NCBI GenBank assembly: GCA_964621645.1
Contig: CAZUMH010000081.1
Span: 1 to 16,577, forward strand
Length of the DNA stretch: 16,577 bases
Source of the DNA: CAZUMH01 sp964621645
GTDB taxonomy: Bacteria; Zhuqueibacterota; QNDG01; JAGLOF01
Direction: 5' to 3'
Position numbers and translations under genes: made by a program
In this document: positions 7,501 to 14,903 of the stretch, piece after piece
Position numbering within the stretch: position 1 is the first letter of the stretch
Layout: each line of letters starts with the position of its first letter
The notes under the pieces: generated by a model
Databases searched by the model: none
The model's input: only the letters and a program-made list of their open reading frames with translations
Told to the model about the DNA's origin: nothing

Positions 7501-8065
7501 GTTTCTTTTCTTCTGACACGGCCGATCTCTTTGGTCTTTCTTCCCAGACAGAACGCAGTATCACCCGGTAACAGGGTTGATTGGCGTTGACGTAAACATC
7601 ACTGTGATGAACCGGAGCGTATTTTTCTTTCTCTCTGCTCTTCCAGAATATTTCAATTTCCTCCCGGGTGAAAGGGATCGATCCCTCATCGGCAAACTGA
7701 AGCAGCCAGCCGCTCATTGTCTGAAATTTATCCTGATCGCCTTTAAACAATCGTATGGAATCCTGAAACATACGTGACAGCTCCCTTAAGCGGCCGCCTG
7801 ATTTTTCAAACAATCTCAGATGAATCCGCAGCAATTCCCCCCAGGGATCGAGCCACTCCAGCAGTCGTTCTTTTTTGCCGATACGTTCACCCCGCCGGCT
7901 GTCACGCTCCAGCTCCTGCGATTCACCATCCTCCCTGGCATGATCGGGCCCGAAGGCGGCCTGATGAACGAGTTTATAAATATCCTGGACAAGCAGCGGC
8001 GAATGTCGCTCAATCTGATCCAGAATAATCTCCTTAAAAAAATCCATTTCCTGATTATTGCCCAT
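7472..8065 (-). CDS. conserved hypothetical protein, 197 aa
   Basis: The best start is the ATG at 8065, since GGAAGGGGAG sits directly before it. An upstream in-frame start at 8092 has no such site and lies deeper inside the preceding gene. The protein is soluble and highly charged. Two segments look conserved: LLVQDIYKLVHQAAFGPDHA (about 24-43) and PVHHSDVYVNANQPCYRVI (151-169), with His and Asp residues that could bind metal or catalyse. I have seen similar proteins in anaerobic bacteria as hypothetical genes but know no function. It overlaps the stop of the MetH-activation-domain gene by 11 nt and the start of the membrane protein by 29 nt, so the three are probably translated together. 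Confidence 0.72.
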   Translation of the reverse strand: MGNNQEMDFFKEIILDQIERHSPLLVQDIYKLVHQAAFGPDHAREDGESQELERDSRRGERIGKKERLLEWLDPWGELLRIHLRLFEKSGGRLRELSRMFQDSIRLFKGDQDKFQTMSGWLLQFADEGSIPFTREEIEIFWKSREKEKYAPVHHSDVYVNANQPCYRVILRSVWEERPKRSAVSEEKKHGGSGEENI

Positions 8066-8723
8066 TCTCCCCTTCCTTTTCCATGAGACCAAAAACGGCG
8101 GAGACGGTTTTTGCCGGCTGCAGGAAGGAGGATTGATTCACCGTCACTCCAATGTTTTCAGCGCGGCAGATCCGGGCGAGATCGGATTGAACGTTCAGGG
8201 GCCAATCCCCATAACCCGGGCTGTAGCGGGCCGTCACGGAAAATCCCGATTCCGCCGCCTTTTGTTTCATATAGCCCCGATGAAAATCATCCGCAACAGC
8301 CTCTGCTGATTCAGAAGCCGCCGCATCAAGGATCACACTCGCTGTCAGATCGCCGGCGTCAGACCGCTCCTCAATTCTACGCGGCAGAGCCGGTCCGATG
8401 GTACTGAAAAAAAGGACCGTGTAGGATGCCCCGAGAAGCAGCCTGACCACTCCCTCGCTCTCGATGGCAACATCGGTCTCTTCAAATGTGATGACCATGG
8501 AAGTCCGGTTTCTGGGTGTGAGAAAACGGTAAATCGTTACCGGATCGATCATTGTTTTCGCCACAGCCAGGGATTGCTGGAAAATTTCCGCTATGGTTCC
8601 TTCAAGAGCATGGGTACCGGACGGAAAGCCTAACCTGCGCTTGATCGATGCAACCGGAAGGTTCGCTAGCTCCCGTCGTACAATCATCGGTTCAGCGGTG
8701 TATAGTTCGATTTCCTTCTTCAG
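8055..8723 (-). CDS. stand-alone MetH activation-domain (cobalamin reactivation) protein
   Basis: This resembles the C-terminal AdoMet-binding activation domain of cobalamin-dependent methionine synthase, here as a separate protein that would reductively remethylate inactive cob(II)alamin enzyme. The diagnostic block is RYSPGYGDWPL, matching the R-x-x-x-G-Y AdoMet motif, followed by IGVTVNQSSFLQPAKTVSAVFG, the usual C-terminal strand. The start is set at CTG 8723, giving 222 aa. This CTG overlaps the upstream TGA as CTGA, has AAGGA six bases before it, and the frame holds no ATG, GTG or TTG between the previous in-frame stop and ATG 8687. If 8687 is used instead, the protein has 210 aa and no ribosome binding site. 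Its partner methionine synthase is not in the window. Confidence 0.78.
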   Translation of the reverse strand: MKKEIELYTAEPMIVRRELANLPVASIKRRLGFPSGTHALEGTIAEIFQQSLAVAKTMIDPVTIYRFLTPRNRTSMVITFEETDVAIESEGVVRLLLGASYTVLFFSTIGPALPRRIEERSDAGDLTASVILDAAASESAEAVADDFHRGYMKQKAAESGFSVTARYSPGYGDWPLNVQSDLARICRAENIGVTVNQSSFLQPAKTVSAVFGLMEKEGENGQ

Positions 8724-10810
8724 GTCAGTTCCTTGTAAGTTAGTTTTTTGCCCTCCTTACGACAAAAATCTTTGACCAGATCCCGGAGATGATCATCCAT
8801 GGTAAAATAAAATATCTGCCAGCCCAGATCGGCCAGCCCCAGCACCTGACCCACCAGACGCTTCCGCCTCTCCCAGTCGGAATACTGGAAAGCGTCATCC
8901 AGCAGCAGAAACATGGGTTGCCGCTCGGCCAGGCGCGCGGCAAAGGAAAGCCTCAGAGCCATTAACACCTGTTCCTGCGCTCCGGTGCTCAAATCGGCGA
9001 GATCATACTCCTGGGTGCCGTCGAAGAGACGGATCTGTTCTCCTTCCAGTCTCAGAGATTGGTAGCGTCCCGTCATGGCCAGCAACGGTTTCCGGATATC
9101 ATCGGATTCCAGAATCTCAGAGATCTTTTCATCCTCCTCTTTTTGCAGATCTGAAAGTGTTTCCCAGACGAGCTTCTTCCCCACTATCTCCGCGGTAATA
9201 TGCTGCAGTTCTTCGCTTGTTTCCCGCCGTTTCTCAAACAACGCCGTGAGACGTTCTTCCCAGCCGCGGCCGCTGCTGTCCCTGGTCAGCCCGTATATTC
9301 TTTGTTTGAGGAGTTCAAGGTCTTTCTCTTGATTGTATATATCATTTCCTGTGTTGTCCAACTCCGCCCGAAGCCGCTGTTCCTCCTTGGGATTGTAGGC
9401 AAGGCCCGGATCATCGCGGTAAAAATCAGGGGGATTGACACCCATCGCTTCCAGCTCACCCCTCTTTTTGGCATAGGCTTCGTCCAATTTCTTCCGCGTG
9501 TCTTCCAGGGAACGGACTGTCGCGCGCCACTTTTCCGGGGAAATATCACTACCGCTGAACCTGAAAAGATCCTTCTGGATAGCTAAAGCCAGGTTCCTTT
9601 CTTCACCGGCTATCGCGGCTATCTGCTCCGACAAGAGCTGAGCCCTGTTTAAATGAGTCTCTTTTTCTCTGAGCATCTCTTTTATCTGCGCCAGATTATC
9701 CAGTTCCTTGCCGAATCTTTTCTGGAAATCCCGCTCGATCCGCTCTCTTTCCTGATTTCTGTTTTGGACTCTCAATTGCATAGCCGTCCGGCGCCAGAAG
9801 AAAAAACCCGCCCCCAGGGCCAAGCCGAGGCAGATCAGTGCCGGAATGGTGAAGGAAAAATAGGCTAAAATGCCGCCGGCCACAAGAGCGGCCGCTCCCA
9901 GAAGCGGCACAATAATTGGATATCGATCCGCGGATTTTTCTAAAAAAGTCTGATATATTTCCTGGGCCGACTCCAGCCATTCATGATGCTGCGCCGCCTT
10001 CCGGGCCTTCTGCTCTTCCTCCTTCTTTCTTGCTGTTTCTTGTCTCTTCTGACCGAGTATCAGGATATTCTGGCTGACCTTTTCCAGCTGTCCTCCATCG
10101 ATCTCATCACGCTTGGCGGCAATATCCTGAAGTTCCAGACTGAGCCGGAAAGCCCGGTACCGCCGGGCCTGTTCCTGCAGTTCCAGCTGTTTTTGGATCT
10201 CTTCCTTTCTGCGGCGCAGTATAAGCAGGCTGCTTCCGCTGTCGCTGGCGGAGATATTTTCCAGACAGTCATCGATCTCTTTGAGCTGTTCCTCCAGTTC
10301 CATGCGGGTGCCGTTTTTCCCCTGATTCGGTCCTTCGATCCTTCCTGAAGCAGCCACCGCGACTTTCTTTATCGTCGCTTCAATATTCTCCTCTATTGTC
10401 CGGAACAGTCCCTGCTGCGAAAGGTACTCCTTCACCACCTGCTTGTCAGCGCCGCCCGAACCGGGACTGAGCTCCATCTCCGCTCCCTTGACCACCAGGA
10501 GACGGGAAAAATCCGGGGGCAGACCGGGCCGTGCGGTCTCCCAGTAATCCTCCAGCCGCTCTTTCTTTCCCGGGATAAAGTGTACCGGTTTCTCATTCAG
10601 TCCGGTAAGAACGACGCGTCCCCCGGCCCGGGTTTGCCGCAGCCTCCACTCTTTGCTCTTGCGGAACAGCAGATGGATGATAAACTCGACCAGATAGGTC
10701 TTACCCCGTTCATTCTTGCCGTAAATAAGATTGACCGGACCCGGTTTCAGTTCGAACGTAGCCAACGGTCCGAGATTGGAAGCGGTAATTTCTGTGATAT
10801 GAACGGCCAC
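8720..10810 (-). CDS. YhaN/SbcC-like AAA ATPase with central membrane hairpin
   Basis: This 696-aa protein has an SMC/Rad50-type split ATPase. The Walker A loop GKNERGKT is at residues 31-38, within NLIYGKNERGKTYLVEF. The ABC signature LSTGAQEQ (607-614) and Walker B FLLLDDAF (634-641) lie at the C-terminus, followed by the IFYFTMDDH strand. Between them are long charged coiled-coil segments (about 165-290 and 345-600), interrupted by two hydrophobic helices at about 297-318 and 320-340. This arrangement is that of B. subtilis YhaN, not of soluble SbcC. The start is GTG at 10810, two bases after the phosphoesterase stop, with GGAG upstream. It probably forms a membrane-anchored complex with the phosphoesterase for DNA-end processing or repair; the substrate is inferred. 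Confidence 0.85.
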   Translation of the reverse strand: MAVHITEITASNLGPLATFELKPGPVNLIYGKNERGKTYLVEFIIHLLFRKSKEWRLRQTRAGGRVVLTGLNEKPVHFIPGKKERLEDYWETARPGLPPDFSRLLVVKGAEMELSPGSGGADKQVVKEYLSQQGLFRTIEENIEATIKKVAVAASGRIEGPNQGKNGTRMELEEQLKEIDDCLENISASDSGSSLLILRRRKEEIQKQLELQEQARRYRAFRLSLELQDIAAKRDEIDGGQLEKVSQNILILGQKRQETARKKEEEQKARKAAQHHEWLESAQEIYQTFLEKSADRYPIIVPLLGAAALVAGGILAYFSFTIPALICLGLALGAGFFFWRRTAMQLRVQNRNQERERIERDFQKRFGKELDNLAQIKEMLREKETHLNRAQLLSEQIAAIAGEERNLALAIQKDLFRFSGSDISPEKWRATVRSLEDTRKKLDEAYAKKRGELEAMGVNPPDFYRDDPGLAYNPKEEQRLRAELDNTGNDIYNQEKDLELLKQRIYGLTRDSSGRGWEERLTALFEKRRETSEELQHITAEIVGKKLVWETLSDLQKEEDEKISEILESDDIRKPLLAMTGRYQSLRLEGEQIRLFDGTQEYDLADLSTGAQEQVLMALRLSFAARLAERQPMFLLLDDAFQYSDWERRKRLVGQVLGLADLGWQIFYFTMDDHLRDLVKDFCRKEGKKLTYKELT
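8724..8734 (-). promoter_or_regulatory. ribosome binding site supporting a CTG start
   Basis: AAGGA (8734-8730) is followed by a six-base spacer and CTG (8723-8721), which shares TG with the TGA stop of the upstream ATPase gene. The first ordinary start codon, ATG 8687, is 12 codons further in and has no purine-rich site before it. Confidence 0.5.
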
Positions 10811-10811
10811 C

Positions 10812-11879
10812 TCAGTCTCCGAAGATGTTTTTCAATGCTTCCTGTAAAATGCGGCCCTTATCGGGAGAATCCGGCCTCTCCGGCCAGTCGAGGGACTCCA
10901 CCCTCTTTTGCACGGCGGCAGCGACCTCAACCAGATCCGCATCCCCGTCTTTTACAAGACTTACCTGCTCCAGCCGGGGGCCCTCCGGATCATAGAACCG
11001 CAATCCCTGGAATCCATCCTTAATCATATCAGCCAGAGACGATCTGTCATGGCTGTAGCCGTGGCCCGCCACTCTGATAAGCGCCTTCTTCTTTTCATCT
11101 GAACTCAGCTGCCAGGCATTGAGATAATTGTCAATCTGTTTCCGGATAAACTCTTTCTCGTCGGCAACGGGCAAGGCAGTGAGGTCGGCCCGGAAGAAAA
11201 GCCGTATCGCCGGCAGTATCTGTTCCGAGACAGCGGCTGATTCCGTATCGACCAGGAGGTAGCGTCTGCGCCCCGTTTCATTGATCTCCAGCGGACAGGG
11301 AGAACCGGGATAGTGCACCATCCCCTGATCGAGTGGCTTATGGATGTGTCCCAGCAGCACGGCCTCGGGTCTGAAGCGGTCAAGGTCGTTTCTGGTCAAC
11401 GGCATATATACGCCCGGTTCGTACCCATTGACTTCCCGGGCTCCTTCCAGCCAGTCGCCGTGCCCCACCAGAATCCACCCCTGCTCCGGCGGATCCGAAA
11501 GCACCGCCATCGCCTCTCCCATGGAGCGGTCCTTATAATACGGCAGAAACAGAAGGGGAAGGCTCATCAGGTCGAAACTTTTCAGCTCCGGACGATTGTA
11601 GACAAAAACGTTCGAAGCAGTAAAATTGCGTCCGGAAAGCGAGGCGTCGTGGTTGCCGGGAATGATGTGGATATCGATTTTTTTCTCCGCGGCTTTTTTT
11701 GCCCAGCCCTCAAACTCGCCGTAATTACGGTAATCTTTGTCGAAGAGATCCCCGGCGATGATCAACTGTCTGATACCCTTGCCACCCAGATCATGCAGCA
11801 GGATTTCCAGGGTTTCAAACCGTTCAGGATGCTCCTTTCTGGAAGTCAGATGACAGTCCGCGGTGACTGCTACCTTCAC
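10812..11879 (-). CDS. SbcD/Mre11-like metallophosphoesterase (YhaO-like)
   Basis: This 355-aa calcineurin-like phosphoesterase probably acts as the nuclease partner of the next gene's ATPase. All metal-site motifs are visible in order: DxH (Asp8, His10 in TADCH), GDLFD (Asp44), GNHD (Asn76, His77), GHGDW (His140) and GHIH (His178, His180). A C-terminal region of about 130 aa matches the cap/ATPase-binding part of Mre11-type proteins in position only. The start codon is GTG, overlapping the dapF TGA as GTGA, with GGAGG upstream. Pairing with the YhaN-like ATPase is typical of SbcCD/YhaNO systems. Confidence 0.88.
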   Translation of the reverse strand: MKVAVTADCHLTSRKEHPERFETLEILLHDLGGKGIRQLIIAGDLFDKDYRNYGEFEGWAKKAAEKKIDIHIIPGNHDASLSGRNFTASNVFVYNRPELKSFDLMSLPLLFLPYYKDRSMGEAMAVLSDPPEQGWILVGHGDWLEGAREVNGYEPGVYMPLTRNDLDRFRPEAVLLGHIHKPLDQGMVHYPGSPCPLEINETGRRRYLLVDTESAAVSEQILPAIRLFFRADLTALPVADEKEFIRKQIDNYLNAWQLSSDEKKKALIRVAGHGYSHDRSSLADMIKDGFQGLRFYDPEGPRLEQVSLVKDGDADLVEVAAAVQKRVESLDWPERPDSPDKGRILQEALKNIFGD

Positions 11880-12730
11880 GCCGTGCCCTCCTCCCTGGTT
11901 TCCCGGGATTGATTGCGATCTATCTCTCCCCGATAAACAAGATTGACCGGTCCGGTCAGGGTGATGCGGGAATGATCTTCGGTAAAATCGACGGTGAGGT
12001 CACCTCCCCTGGCCGTAATCAGGATTGGCGCGGTCATGCCAAGCCGCAGATGTGCCACCAAAGCCGCCGCTGTCACTCCGGTGCCGCAGGAGAGGGTTTC
12101 CGCCTCTACACCCCGTTCGTACGTCCGTACTGCCAGGCGGTGGTCGCCGATCTGTTGAACGAAATCGACGTTCGTTCCGGCGGGGAAGACTTTATGAGCC
12201 CGATACTTCGCGCCCCATGCTGCCACCGGGATAGAATCAAGATCATCGCAGAAGAGGACCAGATGGGGCACGCCGGTGTTGATAACGCCGCCTTCCCGCA
12301 GCTCCTTTTCCCGGACAATGCCCGGGGAGGGCTGAAACTCACCGATCCGGAGCATGTCCAGGCTGGCCTGATTATTTTTCAGCCGGACGGCATGGAGCCC
12401 GTCGTCCGCTTCGATCTGAAAACTGTCCTCGTTGGTAAATCCCTCCCGGCGCGCCAGCCAGGCGCTGCAGCGGGCCCCGTTGGCGCACATTTCAGCCCGA
12501 TGTCCGTCGGCATTGAAATAATGCATTCTCACCGCTGCTTTCCGGCTTTCTTCCAGGAGGATGACGCCGTCCGCTCCGATACCGGTGCGGCGGGCAGAGA
12601 GACGCGCGAACAGATCAGCCTCGTCTCCGGTAACATATCCCGCCCGGTTATCGATGATAATGAAATCGTTGCCTGTGCCGGACATCTTGAAGAAGGGGAC
12701 CGTATTTTTTTTGCCGGATATTCCCTTCAT
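11876..12730 (-). CDS. dapF: diaminopimelate epimerase
   Basis: This enzyme interconverts LL- and meso-diaminopimelate for lysine and peptidoglycan synthesis. The 284-aa protein has KMSGTGNDFI near the N-terminus, the two catalytic cysteines in EMCANGAR (Cys82) and LSCGTGVTAAAL (Cys215), and the substrate loops NADGHRAEM and VFPAGTNVDF. The length is normal. It lies five bases after the maf stop, and its own stop overlaps the next GTG by four bases. The presence of dapF implies DAP-type peptidoglycan or lysine synthesis through DAP. Some in-frame residues before KMSG are extra (about 15 aa), so the true start may be slightly internal, but ATG 12730 is preceded by GAGG. Confidence 0.95.
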   Translation of the reverse strand: MKGISGKKNTVPFFKMSGTGNDFIIIDNRAGYVTGDEADLFARLSARRTGIGADGVILLEESRKAAVRMHYFNADGHRAEMCANGARCSAWLARREGFTNEDSFQIEADDGLHAVRLKNNQASLDMLRIGEFQPSPGIVREKELREGGVINTGVPHLVLFCDDLDSIPVAAWGAKYRAHKVFPAGTNVDFVQQIGDHRLAVRTYERGVEAETLSCGTGVTAAALVAHLRLGMTAPILITARGGDLTVDFTEDHSRITLTGPVNLVYRGEIDRNQSRETREEGTA

Positions 12731-12735
12731 TCCCG

Positions 12736-13347
12736 TTATTCCTCTCTTTGTTTCAGCAAACGAGCGACCCGTTCGGCGCCCCAGAATTCGATCAGCCGGG
12801 TGAAAAACCGGGCCAGGGGAAATCCAACCACGTTATAGAAACAGCCCTTGATGGTGCTCACGAAGACGCCGCTCATATCCTGTATGCCGTAGGCGCCGGC
12901 CTTATCCAGCGGCGCTCCGGTGGCCACATAGGAAGCGATCTCCCATTCCGCCAGGTCCCGAAACGTCACCGCTGTCTCTTCCGCGTCGGTCAGGGTTTCA
13001 CCTCCCGCCTCTTTCAGACAGAATCCGGTGTAGACGATGTGGGTTCTCCCGGAGAGCGTGCGGAGCATGGCGGAAGCCTCTTCCATTCCGGAAGGCTTCC
13101 CCAGGATTTTGCCATCAAGAAAGACGATCGTATCGGCCCCGATCACCAGGCCGTTTTCCAGTCCGGCGGCCACGGCTCCCGCTTTTCTCTCCGCCAAAAC
13201 CCGGACGTGTTCAAGCGGATCACTCGCGGTGACGTTATCCTCCCGCACCAGGGCCGGGATGATCTCAAAGGAAAGGCCGATCTGGGAGAGCAATTGGGCC
13301 CGTCTGGGTGAACGGGAGGCCAGGATGATAGTATCGGACGATTTCAG
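12736..13347 (-). CDS. maf: Maf-family nucleotide pyrophosphatase (CTG start)
   Basis: Maf proteins hydrolyse dTTP, UTP or modified nucleotides to monophosphates. The family's N-terminal signature LASRSPRRAQLL is encoded at 13325-13288, so the gene must begin before it. The frame has an in-frame TGA upstream. Between that stop and the signature there is no ATG, GTG or TTG; the only candidates are CTG 13347 and ATT 13350. CTG 13347 has GGAGGA six bases upstream and overlaps the dtd stop as CTGA, giving 203 aa, the usual length. A start at TTG 13293 would remove the signature. Further motifs are GADTIVFLDG, GKP, TGF, DKAGAYGIQ and NVVGFPLARF, which place it in the YhdE-like dTTP/UTP pyrophosphatase group. 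Confidence 0.9.
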   Translation of the reverse strand: MKSSDTIILASRSPRRAQLLSQIGLSFEIIPALVREDNVTASDPLEHVRVLAERKAGAVAAGLENGLVIGADTIVFLDGKILGKPSGMEEASAMLRTLSGRTHIVYTGFCLKEAGGETLTDAEETAVTFRDLAEWEIASYVATGAPLDKAGAYGIQDMSGVFVSTIKGCFYNVVGFPLARFFTRLIEFWGAERVARLLKQREE

Positions 13348-13793
13348 AATGTATCCTCCGTATTGAAGGAAATTGTCACCGGTCCGTCATTTACCAGCTC
13401 GACCCGCATTTTCGCTCCAAACCTGCCGCTCCGGGTGGGAATGCCGCGTTCTTCCAGCGCCTCGATAAACTGACGATACATTGATTCCGCCTCTTCCGGA
13501 GCCGCCGCCCGAGTGAAGCTGGGCCTGCGGCCCTTGCGGCAATCGGCGTAGAGGGTAAACTGGGAGACGACCAGCGCGCTGCCGCCGCTATCCGTGAGAG
13601 AGCGGTTGAATTTGCCCTGTTCATCTTCGAAAATACGCAGATTGACGCATTTATCCGCCAGCCATTCCAGCTCCCGGGAAGTGTCGCCCTGACGTACTCC
13701 CAGTAAAATCAGCATCCCCGGGCCGATCTGTCCGATGATCTCACCATCCACCAGAACACGAGCCTCTGAAACCCGTTGAACAAGGGCACGCAT
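13344..13793 (-). CDS. dtd: D-aminoacyl-tRNA deacylase
   Basis: This enzyme removes D-amino acids, and glycine mischarged on tRNA-Ala, thereby protecting translation. It is a 149-aa protein of normal length starting MRALVQRVSEA, with the conserved SQFTLYAD motif (77-84), KGRRPSF, and the C-terminal NDGPVTI block containing the cross-subunit Gly-cisPro (Gly137-Pro138). The start ATG is separated from the UbiA-family stop by one base (TGA-C-ATG), so the two are probably translationally coupled. Confidence 0.95.
   Translation of the reverse strand: MRALVQRVSEARVLVDGEIIGQIGPGMLILLGVRQGDTSRELEWLADKCVNLRIFEDEQGKFNRSLTDSGGSALVVSQFTLYADCRKGRRPSFTRAAAPEEAESMYRQFIEALEERGIPTRSGRFGAKMRVELVNDGPVTISFNTEDTF
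13348..13359 (-). promoter_or_regulatory. ribosome binding site for the maf CTG start
   Basis: GGAGGA (13359-13354), then TACATT, then CTG (13347-13345). The site lies inside the last codons of dtd. It is the only Shine-Dalgarno sequence upstream of the conserved SxSPRR region of maf. Confidence 0.6.
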
Positions 13794-13794
13794 G

Positions 13795-14625
13795 TCAACT
13801 CCCCAGGTATACGGCTACAAGGCCGACAAGCATGTCAGCCTTGAGGATAACGGCCACCCGGTGCATTGTCCGTTTCTCCGTCCTGTACCAGCAGGCCGCC
13901 AGGCAGAGGACAAGTACCAGATGAACACCGGGGATAATCACATACAGATACGCGGGAGAAAACAGTTTCATTACAGGAGGAAGGATGGTGACAACGATAA
14001 GCAGGCTTAGGACAACCGTCGCCAGCAAAAGGGCCGCCTTTTCTCCCTTCAGGATGGGAAGCGTCCGGAGGTTATGGGACCGGTCCCCCTCGATATCTTC
14101 GATATCCTTGATGATCTCACGCCCCCAGTGAAACAGCATCGCAAAGAGACCCACAATGAGAGCCGGATAAATGCGGCCCACGGCCAGACCGCCGTAGACA
14201 AACGCCAGACCGCTGATCACCGCCACGGTGATATTGCCCCAGACCGCTGTCTTTTTCAGCCAGGCGCTGTAGGCGTATACCGCCAGAGAGGAAAACAGCG
14301 CCAGTCCCAGAGATGCTTTTCCTATAGGAACTGCAAGAATGATCCCCGTCAGGAACAGCATCAGGGCGAAACGTTTCGCCGTTTTGGGAGTCATCTGTCC
14401 ACTCGGCAGGGGCCGTTTTGGTTTGTTAATTCTGTCGATCTCCAGATCAAAGTAGTCATTGATGCTGTTCGCTCCGGCCATGATCAGCATGCCGGAGATG
14501 CAGGCGAGCATCAGGTTTGTGAGAGGATGAATGGAGCCGGAAAGGAATCCTCCCATAAATATGGAAAAAACAGCGATTACCAGATTCGCCGGCCGGCAGA
14601 GCCGTATGTAGGGATAGATATTCAT
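13795..14625 (-). CDS. UbiA-family prenyltransferase, archaeal DGGGP-synthase-like
   Basis: This is an integral membrane prenyltransferase of about 276 aa. The first Asp-rich motif NDYFDLEID (56-64) is followed by NKPKRPLPSG. The second, DIEDIEGD (174-181), lies in REIIKDIEDIEGDR with RTLPI after it. YAYSAWLKKTAVWGN and LAFVYGG (about 118-146) are also like digeranylgeranylglyceryl phosphate synthase, which adds the second prenyl chain to the glycerol ether lipid core. The protein has eight or nine hydrophobic helices. The start is taken at ATG 14625; a TTG at 14655 extends the frame by ten codons. No good ribosome binding site is seen for either. It is the first gene of the ten-gene unit. 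Alternative UbiA roles (quinone, heme, chlorophyll) cannot be excluded. Confidence 0.82.
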   Translation of the reverse strand: MNIYPYIRLCRPANLVIAVFSIFMGGFLSGSIHPLTNLMLACISGMLIMAGANSINDYFDLEIDRINKPKRPLPSGQMTPKTAKRFALMLFLTGIILAVPIGKASLGLALFSSLAVYAYSAWLKKTAVWGNITVAVISGLAFVYGGLAVGRIYPALIVGLFAMLFHWGREIIKDIEDIEGDRSHNLRTLPILKGEKAALLLATVVLSLLIVVTILPPVMKLFSPAYLYVIIPGVHLVLVLCLAACWYRTEKRTMHRVAVILKADMLVGLVAVYLGS

Positions 14626-14804
14626 GGATGGTATAATGTAATAGGTAACAGACAAAAAATCAACCGTTACCGCACGAGCAAATCGATAAAATAATAATCG
14701 CTTGATGAAATATGGCTTCCTGTCGCCCGGCTCCCGGGGTACCCTGTACCGGTCCAGTATATCGTATTATTGTCAGGTTCAGGATGGTGATATTGGGCTT
14801 TTTC

Positions 14805-14822
14805 ATAGGGTAATCACCCTAT
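14805..14822. repeat. short perfect inverted repeat
   Basis: ATAGGGT (14805-14811) and ACCCTAT (14816-14822) are perfect complements around AATC. The right half belongs to CACCCTATAT (14815-14824), which recurs in the same orientation at 16383-16392, past the integrase and its companion gene. Confidence 0.5.
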
Positions 14823-14860
14823 ATCCGCCTCGTTTTCCGGTCCTTTCAGGCAGAAATCCC

Positions 14861-14903
14861 TTGCATTTTCTTGTTAATTTCTTTACTATACTTCGTTTAA
14901 ACG
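14861..14903 (+). promoter_or_regulatory. candidate integrase promoter with overlapping palindrome
   Basis: TTGCAT (14861-14866), a 17-base spacer and TACTAT (14884-14889) form a plausible though weak -35/-10 pair. Four bases later comes CGTTTAAACG (14894-14903), a perfect 10-bp palindrome that would cover the transcription start and could be an operator. The distance to the integrase start is about 125-135 nt. Both parts are pattern matches. Confidence 0.35.

Noticed and set aside
11909..12838. 309-codon plus ORF opposite dapF and maf
   Set aside because: Both genes on the other strand have intact catalytic motifs. The long plus frame is a by-product of their GC-rich codon use.
12748..13311. 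187-codon plus ORF opposite maf
   Set aside because: It is a mirror of the maf coding frame with no conserved features.
14733..14752. GGTAC-CCT-GTACC inverted repeat
   Set aside because: The stem is only five base pairs, with no U-tract and no association with a gene end.
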